Shown here: positions 38,766-48,104 of the stretch, piece by piece
Layout: each line of letters opens with the position of its first letter
How positions within the stretch are numbered: the stretch's first letter is position 1
Assembly: GCF_011045195.1 (NCBI RefSeq)
Contig: NZ_CP049199.1
Coordinates: forward strand, 1,736,001-1,800,000
DNA length: 64,000 nucleotides
Direction: 5' to 3'
From: Caulobacter soli
GTDB taxonomy: Bacteria; Pseudomonadota; Alphaproteobacteria; Caulobacterales; Caulobacteraceae
Notes under the pieces: generated by a model
Databases searched by the model: none
What the model saw: the letters and a program-made list of their open reading frames with translations, nothing else
Told to the model about the DNA's origin: nothing
Made by a program: the position numbers and the translations under genes

Positions 38766-39245
38766 ATGACGATGGCGACCCTCGGTCTCGACCTGGCCCT
38801 GTTCCTGGCGGCTCTGGCCTTCATGGAGGGCTTTGCCTGGGTCACGCATCGCTACGTGATGCACGGCTTCGGCTGGGTTTGGCATCGTTCGCACCACGAG
38901 CTGCGCACCGGGATGTTCGAGCTCAACGACCTGTTCGCTGTGGTGTTCGCCGCCCCGGCCATCGTGGCGATCTATTTCGGCGTGCACGGCGTGCCCTGGC
39001 TGTTGCCGGTCGGCCTGGGGATCACGGCCTATGGCGCGATCTACGCGGTGTTCCATGACGGCATGGTGCATCAGCGGTTCAAGGTGCCGCTGGGCAAGTC
39101 GCGCTACTGGAAGCAGCTGATCCAGGCGCACCGGATCCACCATGCGGTGCATACCAAGGACGGCGCGGTGTCGTTCGGCTTCCTGCTGGCGCGCCCGGTG
39201 CGGGAGCTGAAGGCGAAGCTGCGGGCGCGGGGCGTGGACGCTTAG
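38766..39245 (+). CDS. crtZ: Beta-carotene 3-hydroxylase
   Basis: 159 residues. Non-heme di-iron membrane hydroxylase that converts beta-carotene to zeaxanthin. The histidine clusters of the fatty-acid-hydroxylase-like superfamily are all present: HRYVMH (28-33), HRSHH (40-44), HDGMVH and HRIHH (both about 100-125). Four hydrophobic segments are visible. Starts 5 bases after the permease stop, at ATG 38766 (a second ATG is two codons later), so it closes the rightward operon. Confidence 0.93.
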   Translation: MTMATLGLDLALFLAALAFMEGFAWVTHRYVMHGFGWVWHRSHHELRTGMFELNDLFAVVFAAPAIVAIYFGVHGVPWLLPVGLGITAYGAIYAVFHDGMVHQRFKVPLGKSRYWKQLIQAHRIHHAVHTKDGAVSFGFLLARPVRELKAKLRARGVDA

Positions 39246-39247
39246 AT

Positions 39248-39375
39248 CCTCCCCCTGTGGGGGAGGTGTCGGCGAAGCCGACGGAGGGGGGAGTGATCGG
39301 CAATTGGCGACCGTCTGGATCGCCTGACCGAACTCCCCCCACCGGCCTTCGGCCGCCTCCCCCACAGGGGGAGGA
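39248..39375. repeat. Inverted pair of C-rich repeats between crtZ and crtB
   Basis: The first copy begins TCCTCCCCCTGTGGGGGAGG at 39248 and runs through GTCGGCGAAGCCGAC to GGGGGGAGT near 39293. The second is inverted: it starts near 39331 (ACTCCCCCC), contains GGCCTTCGGCC and ends with CCTCCCCCACAGGGGGAGGA at 39356-39375. Each copy is internally palindromic. They lie between two convergent operons. Similar C-rich repeats are widespread in this bacterial group (from general knowledge); here they probably stop both transcripts. Confidence 0.8.
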
Positions 39376-39377
39376 GC

Positions 39378-40307
39378 TTAAATCTTCGACCACATCGCCG
39401 GTCGCGCCGGCGCGTCGCCCAACCGATCCAGCGTCGCCGAGCGCAGGGCCAGCACGCCGCCTTCCAGCGCTCGCCAGACCTTCATCCGGCCACTGACCAC
39501 CACCCGCTCGTCCCAGGCGTTGGAGCCGGCCTTCACGACGTCCAGTCCGATCTGCCGATAGACCCCGCGCGCCGCGCCGATCGCCCAGGCGCAGCGGACG
39601 GGCAGGTCGCGCAGGCCCCAGCGGGCCGAGGCGTAGTAGGGCTCGGCGGCGTCGACCAGGCGCTTGGCGAGGATCGCCACGGCGGCCCGGTGAGCGGGAT
39701 CGGCCACGGCGTCCTGCGGCACGCCCAGCTCCGCCAGCCAGTCGCCGGGCACGTAGATCCGGTCGTTGCGGGCGTCCTCGACGATGTCGCGGGCGATGTT
39801 GGTCAGCTGGAAGGCCAGGCCCAGATCCTGTGCGCGGCGCAGGGTGGGCAGGGCGTTCGGCTTCACGCCCATGACCAGGGCCATCATCGTGCCGACCACG
39901 CCGGCCACGCCCCAGCAGTACTCCAGCAACTCGTCGAGCGTGGCGTAGCGCCGGCCGGCCACGTCCATGGCGAAGCCGTCGATCATGTCCAGTGCGTAGC
40001 GCTCGGGAATGCCGCGCCGCAGGGCCACGGTCTGGAAGGCGGCGAACACCGGGTCGGTCGGGGTCCCGCCGGCCATGGCCGCGCGGGTCTGGGCGTAGAG
40101 GGCTTCCAGCCGCGCCGGAGCGTCGGCCACGGGGCTCATGCCGTGGCCCAGGGTCTGGCCGTCGATCACGTCGTCGCAGTGGCGGCACCAAGCGTACAGC
40201 ATCTCGGCGTCGGCCCGGGTTTCCGCGTCGAACAGGGCGGCGGCGGCGGCGAAGCTCTTGCTGCCCTTCTGGATCGCCTCGCGGCTCTGGGCTTCCAGAT
40301 CGCTCAT
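39378..40307 (-). CDS. crtB: Phytoene synthase
   Basis: 309 residues. Condenses two GGPP to phytoene. Squalene/phytoene synthase signatures: first Asp-rich motif CRHCDDVIDG (about 41-50), AMDVAGRRYATLDELLEYCWGVAGVVG (about 113-139) and the second motif LTNIARDIVEDARNDRIYVP (about 169-188). The start ATG overlaps the crtI stop (ATGA), and it is the last gene of the leftward crtY-crtI-crtB operon. Confidence 0.96.
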   Translation of the reverse strand: MSDLEAQSREAIQKGSKSFAAAAALFDAETRADAEMLYAWCRHCDDVIDGQTLGHGMSPVADAPARLEALYAQTRAAMAGGTPTDPVFAAFQTVALRRGIPERYALDMIDGFAMDVAGRRYATLDELLEYCWGVAGVVGTMMALVMGVKPNALPTLRRAQDLGLAFQLTNIARDIVEDARNDRIYVPGDWLAELGVPQDAVADPAHRAAVAILAKRLVDAAEPYYASARWGLRDLPVRCAWAIGAARGVYRQIGLDVVKAGSNAWDERVVVSGRMKVWRALEGGVLALRSATLDRLGDAPARPAMWSKI

Positions 40308-41806
40308 GCGGGGACGGGGGCGTAGTCGTCGATCATCAGCCCCGCCGTCGCCTTGGCCGAGCCGACCACACCGGGGATGCCCGCGCCCGGATGGGTGCCG
40401 GCCCCGACGAAATAGAGGTTGGGGATCACATCGTCGCGGTTGTGGGTGCGGAAGAAGGCGCTCTGGGTCAGGATCGGCTCCAGCGAGAAGGCCGCGCCCT
40501 TCCAGGCGTTGAGATCGGTCACGAAGTCGTCCGGCGTGATGAAGCGGCTGGTGACCAGATCAGCCGAAAGCCCTGGAATATAATGCTTTTCCAGATAGGC
40601 CAGGATCTTGTCGCGATACTTCGGCCCCTCGATCGACCAGTCGATATTCGCCGTCTTCAGGTTGGGCACCGGCGACAGGGCGTAGAAGGCCGAGCAGCCC
40701 TCGGGCGCCATGGCCGGGTCGCTGGCGGTGGGATGGTGCAGGTAGAGCGAGAAGTCGTCGGCCAGGCCGTCCTTGCCGTAGATCTCGCCGATCAGCTCGC
40801 GATAGCGATTGCCGAAGCAGATGGTGTGGTGGCGGATCTCGGGGTGCGTGGTCTTGAGCCCGAAATAGACCACGAACAGCGACGGGCTCCAGCGCTTGCT
40901 CTCCAGCGCCTTGCCGACCTTGGCGCCCCTGGGGTCGTCCGCCAGCAAGTGGCGATAGGTGTGCATGACGTCGGCATTGGAGGCGACGGTGTCGAAGGCC
41001 TCGAACTGGCCGTCGGCGCGGATCACGCCGGTGACGCGGCCGTCCTGGGTGGTGATCTTCTGGATCGGCGAAGCCAGATGCAGCGCGCCCCCCAGGTCCT
41101 CGAACAGCTTCACCAGCGCCCGGATCAGGGCGTGGGTGCCCCCACGCGGGAACCACACGCCGCCGCGCCGCTCCAGCGCGTGGATCAGGGCGTAGATCGA
41201 CGAGGTGGCGAACGGGCTGCCGCCGACCAGCAGGCTGTGGAACGACAGCGCCTGACGCACGTGCTCGTCCTTCACGAAGCCGGCGACCTTGTCATAGACG
41301 CTGCGCCAGGCCTGCAGCTTCATCAGGGCGGGGGCGGAGGCGATCATGCTGCCGAAGTCGAGGAAGGGCACCGCGCCCAGCTCGACATAGCCCTTTTGGT
41401 AGAGCTCCTCGGAATAGGCGTGGAACCGGCGATAGCCCTCGACGTCGGCCGGGTTGCGGGCGGCGATCTGAGCGTCGAGCTGAGCCTGATCGTTGGCGTA
41501 GTCGAAGACGTCGCCGTCCTCCCAGACCAGGCGGTAGAACGGGTCGACCGGCAGCAGTTCGACATAGTCCTCGATCTTGCGACCGCTGAGTTCGAACAGC
41601 TCCTTAAGGCAGTCGGGGTCGGTGACGACGGTCGGGCCGGCGTCGAAGGTGAAGCCCTCGTCGTGCCAGACATAGGCGCGGCCGCCGGGCTTCTCGCGCC
41701 CCTCGAAGACGGTGACGTCGAAGCCGGAGGATTGCAGGCGAATGGCCAGGGCCAGGCCGCCAAATCCAGCGCCGATCACGGCGGCCTTGGGCTTCGGGGT
41801 CGTCAT
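40304..41806 (-). CDS. crtI: Phytoene desaturase
   Basis: 500 residues. FAD-dependent CrtI-type desaturase turning phytoene into lycopene. N-terminal dinucleotide fold AAVIGAGFGGLALAIRL (about 8-24), EGREKPGGRAYV, FDAGPTVVTDP, and the C-terminal carotene-oxidoreductase signature NLYFVGAGTHPGAGIPGVVGSAKA (about 460-483). The ATG at 41806 is just before the dinucleotide fold; the same frame continues open upstream across crtY on its own strand but without family similarity. Overlaps crtY by ATGA. Confidence 0.96.
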   Translation of the reverse strand: MTTPKPKAAVIGAGFGGLALAIRLQSSGFDVTVFEGREKPGGRAYVWHDEGFTFDAGPTVVTDPDCLKELFELSGRKIEDYVELLPVDPFYRLVWEDGDVFDYANDQAQLDAQIAARNPADVEGYRRFHAYSEELYQKGYVELGAVPFLDFGSMIASAPALMKLQAWRSVYDKVAGFVKDEHVRQALSFHSLLVGGSPFATSSIYALIHALERRGGVWFPRGGTHALIRALVKLFEDLGGALHLASPIQKITTQDGRVTGVIRADGQFEAFDTVASNADVMHTYRHLLADDPRGAKVGKALESKRWSPSLFVVYFGLKTTHPEIRHHTICFGNRYRELIGEIYGKDGLADDFSLYLHHPTASDPAMAPEGCSAFYALSPVPNLKTANIDWSIEGPKYRDKILAYLEKHYIPGLSADLVTSRFITPDDFVTDLNAWKGAAFSLEPILTQSAFFRTHNRDDVIPNLYFVGAGTHPGAGIPGVVGSAKATAGLMIDDYAPVPA

Positions 41807-42990
41807 GCGTCTTGTCCTCCGAACACCGAGCTCTCGCCGATGCACTTGATGGCCGCCGAGATCGGCACGGGTGGCTTGCCGATCAGGATGCGCGCCTTGT
41901 CCCACTGGGTCAGGCGCGCGGCGTAGAAACGTTGAATGAGGCCTGGCGACAGGCGGTAGAAGCGCTCCAGCACCTTGTAGCGGTCTTCCGGCGCGCAGGC
42001 GCGGAACAGCATGCGGTTCAGCAGCCGCAGGAAGCGCCGCCGCCGCCAGACGGTCTTGGACTGGTGCTCGACGCAGGCGCGAACGGTGGCGCTGGTGATG
42101 CGGGGCAGGGCGGCCACGGCCTCGGCCAGGCGAGCGGCGTCGGGCAGGGAATAGCCGGTGGTCGGCTGGAACAGAGCGGCGCGCAGGCCGACCTCGGCGA
42201 TCTGCGGCCGGGCCTCGCGCCAATAGGCGTCGATGTCGCCGCCCAGAGCGATGGGCAGCACGCCCTCTTCCTCGCGCTCGACCTTGGCGATGGTCCAGCC
42301 CTGAGCCTTGGCGTAGGCGCCGATCGCGCGGCGCAGGGCCGGGCGGTCGAGGGCCGGGCCGTCGCTGTAGCGGGTGTCCTCGATCAGCAGGCGCGTGGCG
42401 TCCAGCGGCAGGACGTAGACGAAACGATAGCCGTCCTCCTGCGAGACGGTGGCGTCCATGATGATCGGTCGGGTCAGGCCGTGCGGGGCGGACAGGCGCA
42501 CGCCCTGGCCGACGAACTTCTGGTAGCCCAGGGCCAGGCTGCGGCTTTTGCGCGGGCCCCGGCCGTCGATCACCGCGCCCGCCGCGATGGTGCGGCCGTC
42601 GGCCAGGGTCACCTGGTGCGGATTGACGTCCGACACCGTGGCCGACAGCCAGGCGTCGGCGCCGAGGGCGGCGGTGACCACCTCGTGCAGGCGTCGCGAG
42701 GTGATGGCCAGGTAGTCGGTCGCCAGCTGACGGCCGTGGCCCGGAAAGCGGACCTCGTAGCCCGACCAGCGATGGACGATCAGGGGGCGCAGCCAGCCGG
42801 CCTCGCCAGCGTCGACATCGGTGGCGAAGTGGCACCAGGTGTGCTCGCCGCCGATGGTCGGACCCTGTTCCAGCAGGATCACGCGCAGGCGCGGCCGCAG
42901 GCTTTTCAGCCGCAAGGCGATCAGGCCGTTGGCCAAGCCGCCGCCCACCAGGACGACGTCGGCGCGTTGGGTCGAGGACGCGGCTACCAT
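41803..42990 (-). CDS. crtY: Lycopene beta-cyclase
   Basis: 395 residues. Cyclises both ends of lycopene to give beta-carotene. CrtY-type flavoprotein: DVVLVGGGLANGLIALRL (about 11-28), the GGEHTWCHF motif (about 47-55) and the DGRGP segment (about 143-147). The C-terminal SAAIKCIGESSVFGGQDA is as in bacterial CrtY. It starts the leftward operon; about 110 bases separate it from the divergent folD. Confidence 0.94.
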   Translation of the reverse strand: MVAASSTQRADVVLVGGGLANGLIALRLKSLRPRLRVILLEQGPTIGGEHTWCHFATDVDAGEAGWLRPLIVHRWSGYEVRFPGHGRQLATDYLAITSRRLHEVVTAALGADAWLSATVSDVNPHQVTLADGRTIAAGAVIDGRGPRKSRSLALGYQKFVGQGVRLSAPHGLTRPIIMDATVSQEDGYRFVYVLPLDATRLLIEDTRYSDGPALDRPALRRAIGAYAKAQGWTIAKVEREEEGVLPIALGGDIDAYWREARPQIAEVGLRAALFQPTTGYSLPDAARLAEAVAALPRITSATVRACVEHQSKTVWRRRRFLRLLNRMLFRACAPEDRYKVLERFYRLSPGLIQRFYAARLTQWDKARILIGKPPVPISAAIKCIGESSVFGGQDA

Positions 42991-43099
42991 GCTTCGGCTC
43001 TAGCATGATTGGCCGACAGCAAAGCGACTTCTGACGCGCGTCCGCACATATTGCGCGCGACCGGGGGAGGCGGTAGGCACGCGCCAACAGGAGACGCCG

Positions 43100-43996
43100 A
43101 TGTCGCAAGCCAGAATCATCGACGGCAAGGCCTTCGCGGCCCAGCTGCGCGAGAAGGTCGCCGCCGAGGTCGCCAGCCTGAAGGCCGAGCATGGCCTCAC
43201 CCCAGGCCTGGCCGTGGTGCTGGTCGGCGAGGATCCCGCCAGCCAGGTCTATGTCCGCAGCAAGGGCGAGCAGACCTTGGCCGCCGGCATGCATTCCGAA
43301 ACCCACCGCCTGCCGGCCGACACCAGCCAGAGCGAGCTGTTGTCGCTGGTCGAGCGCCTGAACGACGACCCGGCCATCCACGGCGTGCTGGTGCAGTTTC
43401 CCGTGCCCGACCATCTGAGCCAGGCGGCGATCGTCGCGGCCATCTCGCCCGACAAGGATGTCGACGGCCTGACCGTGACCAACGCCGGGCGCCTGGCCAG
43501 CGGCCTGCCGGCCCTGACCTCGTGCACCCCGGCCGGCTGCATGGTGCTGCTCAAGGACGTGGTCGGCGACCTGTCGGGCAAGCGGGCGGTGGTGATCGGC
43601 CGCTCCAACCTGATGGGCAAGCCAATGGCGCAGCTGCTGCTGGCCGCCGACTGCACGGTGACCATCGCCCATTCGCGCTCCAAGGATCTGCCCGGCATCT
43701 GCCGCGAGGCCGACATCCTGGTGGCGGCGGTCGGCCGGGCCGAGATGGTCAAGGGCGACTGGATCAAGCCGGGCGCCACGGTGATCGACGTCGGCATCAG
43801 CCGCTTCCCGTCGCGCGATCCGGTCGCCGCGGCGGCGGGCAAGACCCGGCTAGTCGGCGACGTGGCCTTCGACGAGGCCAAGGAAGTGGCCGGCGCCATC
43901 ACCCCCGTGCCGGGCGGCGTGGGGCCGATGACCATCGCCATGTTGCTGGCCAACACCGTCAGCGCCGCCAAGCGCCTGAACGGGATCGCCGACTAG
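43100..43996 (+). CDS. folD: Bifunctional methylenetetrahydrofolate dehydrogenase/cyclohydrolase
   Basis: 298 residues. FolD interconverts methylene-, methenyl- and formyl-tetrahydrofolate, feeding purine and fMet synthesis. Marks: [17 protein letters not shown] (about 49-65) with the catalytic Lys, [12 protein letters not shown] (about 97-108), [10 protein letters not shown], and [17 protein letters not shown] of the NADP-binding domain. CAGGAG just upstream of the ATG is a strong ribosome binding site. It is divergent from crtY. Confidence 0.97.
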   Translation: MSQARIIDGKAFAAQLREKVAAEVASLKAEHGLTPGLAVVLVGEDPASQVYVRSKGEQTLAAGMHSETHRLPADTSQSELLSLVERLNDDPAIHGVLVQFPVPDHLSQAAIVAAISPDKDVDGLTVTNAGRLASGLPALTSCTPAGCMVLLKDVVGDLSGKRAVVIGRSNLMGKPMAQLLLAADCTVTIAHSRSKDLPGICREADILVAAVGRAEMVKGDWIKPGATVIDVGISRFPSRDPVAAAAGKTRLVGDVAFDEAKEVAGAITPVPGGVGPMTIAMLLANTVSAAKRLNGIAD

Positions 43997-44078
43997 CGCC
44001 CCTTGCAACCTGAATGATTTCAAGGCCCTGATACGCGTCATGGCGGGGCGCGAAGACTTCGCGAAACAGGGCGGGCGA

Positions 44079-45476
44079 ATGACGATCTCCAGACGAGGGG
44101 CGCTGGTCGTGGGCGCGGGCCTGGGCGCGGCGGCGGTGGGCGGCGGCTATGCGGTCGCGACCCACGACAAGCCCGAGCCGGAGGCTCCGCCAAGCGCCGA
44201 CGCCAAGGGTCACCCGCTGTGGCGCAATTGGTCGGGCGTACAGCACGCCTATCCCGCCGCTCGGGCCACGCCCAAGACCGAGGCCGAGGTCGCGGAGGTC
44301 TTGAAGACCGCCGTCGCGCCGATCCGACCCGTGGGCGCGGGCCATTCCTTCACCGCCCTGGCGCCCACCGACGGGACCCTGGTGTCGCTGGACGCCTTGT
44401 CCGGGATCATCGCCTGGGACGGCGACGAGGTGACCGTCGCGGCGGGCACGCGGCTGGGCGCCTTGGGACCGGCCCTGGCCGCCAAGGGCCGGGCTCTGGC
44501 CAATCTGCCCGACATCAACAATCAGACCCTGGCCGGGACCTTGGCGACCGGCACGCACGGTACCGGCGCGACGCTGAAGGCCCTGCACGGCGACGTCACC
44601 GCCCTGCGCCTGATCACGCCCAAGGGCGAGACGATCGACTGCGGCGAGCATCGGAATACCGACATCTTCCAAGCCGCAAAGGTCTCGCTGGGATCGCTGG
44701 GCGTGATCACCCAGGTCCGGCTGAGGACGACGGCCAACCGTCGGCTGGATCGCAAGATCTGGCTGGAGCCGATCGAGGACGTCCTGGCCAGCGCCGAGGC
44801 GCGCTGGGCCCGGCGCCGCAATTTCGAGTTCCATGCCGTGCCGTTCACCGGGTTGGCCGTCTGCATCAGCCACGACGAGACCGACGCCCCGGTCATTCCA
44901 CGTGGGCCGGACCAAGCCGCCGTCTTTCTCGACACTCTGAAAGGGCTGCGCAACCTGCTGGGCTTCTCGCCCCCGCTGCGCAGGGCGGCCGCCCAGGCTC
45001 TGCTGAGCCGGACCAAGCCCGAGCGGGCCATCGACGAGGGCTGGAAACTGCTATCGACCCAGCGGCCGATGCGCTTCAACGCCATGGAATTCCAGCTGCC
45101 GGTCGGCGTGCAACTGAAGGCCCTGGCCGAGATCGTGGCGACCATCGAAAAGGAGCGGCCCGACGTCTTCTTCCCGATCGAATGCCGCCGCATCGCGCCC
45201 GACGACGCCTGGCTGTCGCCTTTCCAGGGCGAGCCCCGGGGCTCCATCTCCGTCCAGGCCGACGACAGGGACGAGTTCGCTTTCCTCTACACCCTGATCG
45301 AGCCGATCTTCCGCCGCTACGGCGGCCGCCCGCACTGGGGCAAGCTGCACAGCGTTTCGGGGGATCAACTGGCGGGGCTCTATCCGCGCTGGAACGACTT
45401 CCTGAAGGTCCGCGCCAAGCTCGACCCGGACAGCCGGATGCTCAATCCGTACCTCAAGGGCCTGTTCGGGGTCTGA
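44079..45476 (+). CDS. Tat-exported FAD-linked oxidoreductase (D-arabinono-1,4-lactone oxidase/aldonolactone oxidase type)
   Basis: 465 residues. Begins MTISRRGALVVGAGLGAAAVGG, a Tat signal, so it acts in the periplasm. A PCMH-type FAD-binding domain follows: RPVGAGHSFTALAPTDGTLVSLD (about 83-105) and NQTLAGTLATGTHGTGA with the His that could hold FAD. The C-terminal D-arabinono-1,4-lactone oxidase domain ends RMLNPYLKGLFGV. It probably oxidises a sugar lactone or polyol. Start chosen at 44079 because it gives a perfect Tat signal. Followed by a shared terminator. Confidence 0.85.
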   Translation: MTISRRGALVVGAGLGAAAVGGGYAVATHDKPEPEAPPSADAKGHPLWRNWSGVQHAYPAARATPKTEAEVAEVLKTAVAPIRPVGAGHSFTALAPTDGTLVSLDALSGIIAWDGDEVTVAAGTRLGALGPALAAKGRALANLPDINNQTLAGTLATGTHGTGATLKALHGDVTALRLITPKGETIDCGEHRNTDIFQAAKVSLGSLGVITQVRLRTTANRRLDRKIWLEPIEDVLASAEARWARRRNFEFHAVPFTGLAVCISHDETDAPVIPRGPDQAAVFLDTLKGLRNLLGFSPPLRRAAAQALLSRTKPERAIDEGWKLLSTQRPMRFNAMEFQLPVGVQLKALAEIVATIEKERPDVFFPIECRRIAPDDAWLSPFQGEPRGSISVQADDRDEFAFLYTLIEPIFRRYGGRPHWGKLHSVSGDQLAGLYPRWNDFLKVRAKLDPDSRMLNPYLKGLFGV

Positions 45477-45493
45477 GACGTCAGGACAAAGAA

Positions 45494-45520
45494 AAAGCCC
45501 CGGCGCGAGGCCGGGGCTTT
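45494..45520. terminator. Bidirectional intrinsic terminator
   Basis: AAAGCCCCGGC (45494-45504) pairs with GCCGGGGCTTT (45510-45520) around a GCGAG loop. On the minus strand the stem is followed by TTTTTCTTT, and on the plus strand by TTTC. It lies between the convergent oxidoreductase and HPt genes and should serve both. Confidence 0.9.
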
Positions 45521-45542
45521 CTGGATCTTCGAGGTCGGACGA

Positions 45543-46025
45543 TCAGCCGGCCAGATATTCCGTCACGCGACCTTCCAGCTCGGCCGCCAGCACCTTGCCC
45601 ACCGGGTGGGTGTCGACCCTGATATCGTCGCGGACGCAGGCCTTGATCGCGTCGATATGGGCGTCGACCAGGAACATCGGGGCGGTCAGGCGCGTCGCCG
45701 GATCGTCGATCAGCTTGCACAGCGAACCGGCCAGGCGGGTGATCAGCGGGAATTCGTAGGTGGCGCCCAGGCCCTTCAGGTCGTGGGCGCGCAGGTAAAG
45801 GGTTTCGACCGTTTCGGCGTTCAGGCCCTGGGCGCGGACGTCCTGACGGGCGGCTTCCAGCTTGACGATCTCGTCATTGAGCCACTGGGCGAAGTTGCCC
45901 GAAAGGCTTTTCAGCGCGGCTTCGGCCTTGGCGATCGCCGCCATGTCGATCCCGCCTCGACCGCCTACCTTGAGCTTGAGCATGTTCGGCACCTGAATCA
46001 CTTCCGCGGCGGACTTGTTGGTCAC
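45543..46025 (-). CDS. Histidine phosphotransfer (HPt) domain protein
   Basis: 160 residues. HPt proteins carry phosphate between histidine kinases and response regulators. The HPt signature AHDLKGLGATYEF (residues 80-92) holds the phospho-accepting His81 followed by the conserved K and G. Residues 27-150 form the expected four-helix bundle. No other receiver or kinase domain is attached, so it is a free-standing phosphotransfer protein. The upstream region holds direct repeats (46099-46131). Confidence 0.88.
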   Translation of the reverse strand: MTNKSAAEVIQVPNMLKLKVGGRGGIDMAAIAKAEAALKSLSGNFAQWLNDEIVKLEAARQDVRAQGLNAETVETLYLRAHDLKGLGATYEFPLITRLAGSLCKLIDDPATRLTAPMFLVDAHIDAIKACVRDDIRVDTHPVGKVLAAELEGRVTEYLAG

Positions 46026-46098
46026 GGACGCTTCCCCCTAGGCATTGGTCTGAAATGTAGGATCAAGGCGTTAACATTAGATGAGACGCCCGTTTCTA

Positions 46099-46131
46099 CC
46101 CTGACCAATGGGCGGTAGTGCCCTGACCAAT
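46099..46131. promoter_or_regulatory. Paired direct repeats upstream of the HPt gene
   Basis: CCCTGACCAAT occurs at 46099-46109 and again at 46121-46131: 11 identical bases, 22 bp apart, two turns of the helix. A partly matching inverted form, ATTGGTCTG, lies at 46044-46052. Same-face identical sites upstream of a gene suggest an activator or repressor dimer; the binding protein is unknown. Confidence 0.5.
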
Positions 46132-46146
46132 AGCCCTTCGTGTTTG

Positions 46147-46971
46147 TCAGGCCGAGAATTGCTCCGTCAAAACCCGCTCCTCGAGGCTTCGACCGGCGTC
46201 GAAGAGCATGGAGAGGCTGGCGCTGCTGTCCTCGGCGATGTGAACCTCGACGACGTCGCGAACCTCGAAATTGTCGGCCACGGCGCTTACCGGTCTTTTA
46301 TCGCACTCCAGGACTTCAAACGTCACCCGCGCCGTCTGCGGCAAAAGCGCGCCACGCCAGCGGCGGGGACGGAAGGCGCTGATCGGGGTCAGGGCCAGGA
46401 CCTGGGCGCCGATCGGGATGATCGGGCCGTGGGCCGAGAGGTTGTAGGCGGTCGAGCCGGCCGGCGTGGCCAGCAGCACGCCGTCGCAGACCAGTTCGCC
46501 CATCCGCACCTTGCCGTCGATGCTGATGCGCAGCTTGGCGGTCTGGCGCGTCTGGCGCAGCAGCGACACCTCGTTGATGGCCAGGGCGCGGTGCTGTTTG
46601 CGGTTGGCGTCGATGGCGACCATGGCCAAGGGATGGATCACGGCCCGCTCGGCCACGTTGATCCGCTCCAGCAGGTCGTCCTCGCTGTACTCGTTCATCA
46701 GGAAGCCGACCGAGCCGCGGTTCATGCCGTAGATCGGCGTCTGGCGCTGCATGGTGTCGTGCAGGGTTTCCAGCATGAAGCCGTCGCCGCCCAGCGCCAC
46801 GATCACCTGGGCGTTTTCGTCGCCGACGTCGCCGTAGCGGGCGCGCAGGCGCTCCACGGCTTCCTGCGCCTCGGGGCGGTCACTGCCCTTGAAGGTCAGG
46901 CGAGTCACGAAGGGCAGGGGCTGGAACATGCCGCCAAGTGGCTGGATCGGCGGCGGGTTGTCAAACCTCAT
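46147..46971 (-). CDS. nadK: NAD kinase
   Basis: 274 residues. Phosphorylates NAD to NADP. The catalytic GGDG motif is at residues 61-64 ([15 protein letters not shown]), followed by [14 protein letters not shown], with NEVSLLR and the nucleotide-binding [21 protein letters not shown]. The true start may be the internal Met15 (46929), closer to the family N-terminus. It lies 11 bases downstream of the DUF2336 gene on the same strand. Confidence 0.94.
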   Translation of the reverse strand: MRFDNPPPIQPLGGMFQPLPFVTRLTFKGSDRPEAQEAVERLRARYGDVGDENAQVIVALGGDGFMLETLHDTMQRQTPIYGMNRGSVGFLMNEYSEDDLLERINVAERAVIHPLAMVAIDANRKQHRALAINEVSLLRQTRQTAKLRISIDGKVRMGELVCDGVLLATPAGSTAYNLSAHGPIIPIGAQVLALTPISAFRPRRWRGALLPQTARVTFEVLECDKRPVSAVADNFEVRDVVEVHIAEDSSASLSMLFDAGRSLEERVLTEQFSA

Positions 46972-46982
46972 TCAGAGCGGTT

Positions 46983-48104
46983 TCAGGCCGCGCTGACCGC
47001 CTGGCGGAAGGCCATGGCCGCGATGTCTGGAGCGAACGGGCCAAAGGCGCCGCTGGCCTTGCGGGCCGCTTCCGCGCCGCCGCCGGGACGGCCGCCGTTC
47101 AGCTCGCGCACCAGGGTCAGGATGGTCGGGAAGACGCTGCGGTCGATGCCCACGGCCGAGCAGGCCAGGGCCAACAGTTCGGGGCGGTTGCTGTCGACGG
47201 CCCGTCGCACCTGGCGGATGTCGAAGCGGCCCAGGCGGGCCAGGGCGAACAGGAACAGCGGCAGACGGCGTTCGCGCAGCACCCGCAGCAGGTAGCCGGG
47301 ACGCAACTGGCCGGCGGCGTCCAGCTTCTCGACCAGGGCCGCCTCCATCTCCTCGCGGTCCTCGTCGCGCACCAGGCTGAGTTTCTGGATGGAGACGGTG
47401 GGCGCGCCGGCATGGGCGTCGCGCAGGGCCGCCTCGACGGCCGCGGCCATCTTCTCGGAATCCAGCTGGAAGCGAGCGGTCAGGGCGTCGCGCAGGGCGC
47501 GGCCGACCGACAGGTACAGTTGCTCGGCCAGGTCATGGGACAGGTTGGGGTGGCGGGCCAGGGGCGAACGCAGGGCGACCACGTCGCGGGCCTTGTCGAC
47601 CAGCCGGCGCAGGCCCTCGGGCGAGATCCGGGCGGTGGGGTTGCTGGCCAGGGCGGTCAGCACGGCCGATTCGTCCTTGGCCAGGATCGCCTCGACCACC
47701 GCCAGCGACAGCTGCGGACGGCGGGCGATCTCGATCTGGTGTTCCAGCGTGGCCTGGACCAGCAGGCGGATCAGGTCGTGGTCCTGCAGGATCGGGCTGC
47801 GGGCGATGATCGGACGGGCGATCTCGATCTCGTCCAGCGCCAGGATGTTGATCAGGGCCGGCGGCGCCCAGGTGGCGTCGGCCAGGCTCTGGGCCAGGCG
47901 GGTGCGGATATCGCGCTCGGCCTCGACCACCAAGGTCATGAAGATCGAGTCGAGCAGGATCTGGACTTCGGGCGCGGCGGGACGGCCTTCAGCTTGGTTG
48001 GCGTCGCACATCTCCACGATGCCGGAGAGCAGGCGCTCGCGATCGGCCGGCTCGCGGCTGCGGGCCAGGGACAACAGCTGCGCGGTCTGGGCGGACTGGT
48101 TCAC
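46983..48104 (-). CDS. DUF2336 domain protein
   Basis: About 373 residues of HEAT-like helical repeats (for example HDLIRLLVQATLEHQIEIARRPQLSLAVVEAIL and DIRQVRRAVDSNRPELLALACSAVG). DUF2336 proteins are characteristic of alphaproteobacteria; the function is unknown. I chose GTG 48104 after GAGGAGG; a TTG at 48134 would add ten residues. Co-directional with the NAD kinase gene, so likely one operon. Divergent from glpK. Confidence 0.8.
   Translation of the reverse strand: MNQSAQTAQLLSLARSREPADRERLLSGIVEMCDANQAEGRPAAPEVQILLDSIFMTLVVEAERDIRTRLAQSLADATWAPPALINILALDEIEIARPIIARSPILQDHDLIRLLVQATLEHQIEIARRPQLSLAVVEAILAKDESAVLTALASNPTARISPEGLRRLVDKARDVVALRSPLARHPNLSHDLAEQLYLSVGRALRDALTARFQLDSEKMAAAVEAALRDAHAGAPTVSIQKLSLVRDEDREEMEAALVEKLDAAGQLRPGYLLRVLRERRLPLFLFALARLGRFDIRQVRRAVDSNRPELLALACSAVGIDRSVFPTILTLVRELNGGRPGGGAEAARKASGAFGPFAPDIAAMAFRQAVSAA

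Noticed and set aside
40304..43672. One very long minus-strand frame suggesting a giant fusion including crtI
   Set aside because: Only the part after the ATG at 41806 resembles a protein; the rest is an out-of-frame reading of crtY and an antisense reading of folD.
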